From an uncultured Anaerolineales bacterium (GTDB taxonomy: Bacteria; Chloroflexota; Anaerolineae; Anaerolineales; Villigracilaceae): a stretch of DNA of 5,076 nt. Shown here one piece after another: positions 5,020 through 5,076 of the stretch. Each line of letters starts with the position of its first letter. Position 1 is the stretch's first letter. The stretch covers positions 1-5,076 of the forward strand of contig CALFXA010000269.1 in assembly GCA_937928015.1 (NCBI GenBank). Direction: 5' to 3'. Under the pieces are notes generated by a model, which saw only the letters and a list, made by a program, of their open reading frames with translations, had not been told where the DNA came from and ran no database searches. Both the position numbers and the translations under genes were made by a program.

Positions 5020-5076
5020 TTACGGCAGGCCGAATGCCCTGACAAGGAAGACCGCCATCTGGTCGCGGGTGACAGG
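5020..5076 (-). CDS. C-terminus of a second SLH surface protein (partial)
   Basis: The minus strand reads PVTRDQMAVFLVRAFGLP then TAA (5022-5020), matching the last 18 residues of the 915-residue surface protein except for G in place of S three residues from the end. This is the end of an SLH motif, so the gene to the right encodes a paralogous SLH-anchored protein. Six of the seven codons that differ from copy 1 are synonymous, which suggests the paralogue is under selection and functional. Its N-terminal domains lie outside the window, so whether it also has propeller and Ig repeats is unknown. Confidence 0.85.
   Translation of the reverse strand, partial: PVTRDQMAVFLVRAFGLP

Larger units (their letters stand above)
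4891..5076. repeat. Long direct repeat, copy 2 (partner at 1814-1999)
   Basis: This is the second copy of the segment at 1814-1999, same order and orientation, offset 3077 bases. It contains the gene remnant, a second terminator and the 3' end of a second surface-protein gene, and continues past the window edge. About 20 substitutions, mostly transitions, and two one-base indels separate the copies. Confidence 0.93.

Noticed and set aside
4891..5076. The long direct repeat as a transposon end, LTR or attachment site
   Set aside because: The repeat is made of a gene tail, a terminator and a gene end in their native order, with no transposase, integrase, tRNA or terminal inverted repeat nearby; tandem duplication explains it better.

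Overview
The window looks like chromosomal DNA of a free-living, surface-layer-bearing bacterium, most likely a member of the Chloroflexota (Anaerolineae-like). That is an inference from one protein: a very large secreted product made of propeller-type repeats, Ig-like repeats and three C-terminal SLH motifs of the 'GGCGNGNYCP' type, a style I associate with that group. Nothing here (rRNA, tRNA, marker gene) proves the taxon.

Layout. Positions 2-43 hold the last codons of an upstream gene whose TGA overlaps the ATG of the next gene. Positions 40-1359 (+) encode a short Hsp70-family protein consisting only of the nucleotide-binding domain (YegD-like). After a 139-bp gap with a plausible promoter, 1499-1879 (+) encodes a 126-residue protein resembling the SpoIIAA-like/STAS-SEC14 family. 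It converges on a 915-residue surface protein gene (4690-1943, -), and a strong bidirectional hairpin terminator (1890-1926) lies between the two stops. The surface protein has a signal peptide, seven ~48-residue propeller-like repeats (about residues 96-425), four Ig-like repeats of exactly 76 residues (about 428-729), and three SLH motifs (731-910). About 200 bp of AT-richer leader DNA (4691-4890) lies upstream of it.

The most notable structure is at the right edge. Positions 4891-5076 repeat 1814-1999 at about 88% identity, colinearly and exactly 3077 bp away. The repeat carries a decapitated, frameshifted 3' end of the SpoIIAA-like gene, a second copy of the terminator, and the last 18 codons of a second SLH-protein gene on the minus strand that runs out of the window. 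The window therefore holds one full unit and the start of a second unit of a tandem array of surface-protein genes. The two terminators differ by compensatory base changes, and nearly all codon differences in the two coding parts are synonymous, so the copies diverged under functional constraint.

Functionally the genes do not form an obvious single pathway. The Hsp70-like gene seems to belong to an operon entering from the left. The SpoIIAA-like gene has its own promoter-like sequence. The surface protein is a separate minus-strand unit. I see no CRISPR array, transposase, tRNA, rRNA or recognisable defence system.
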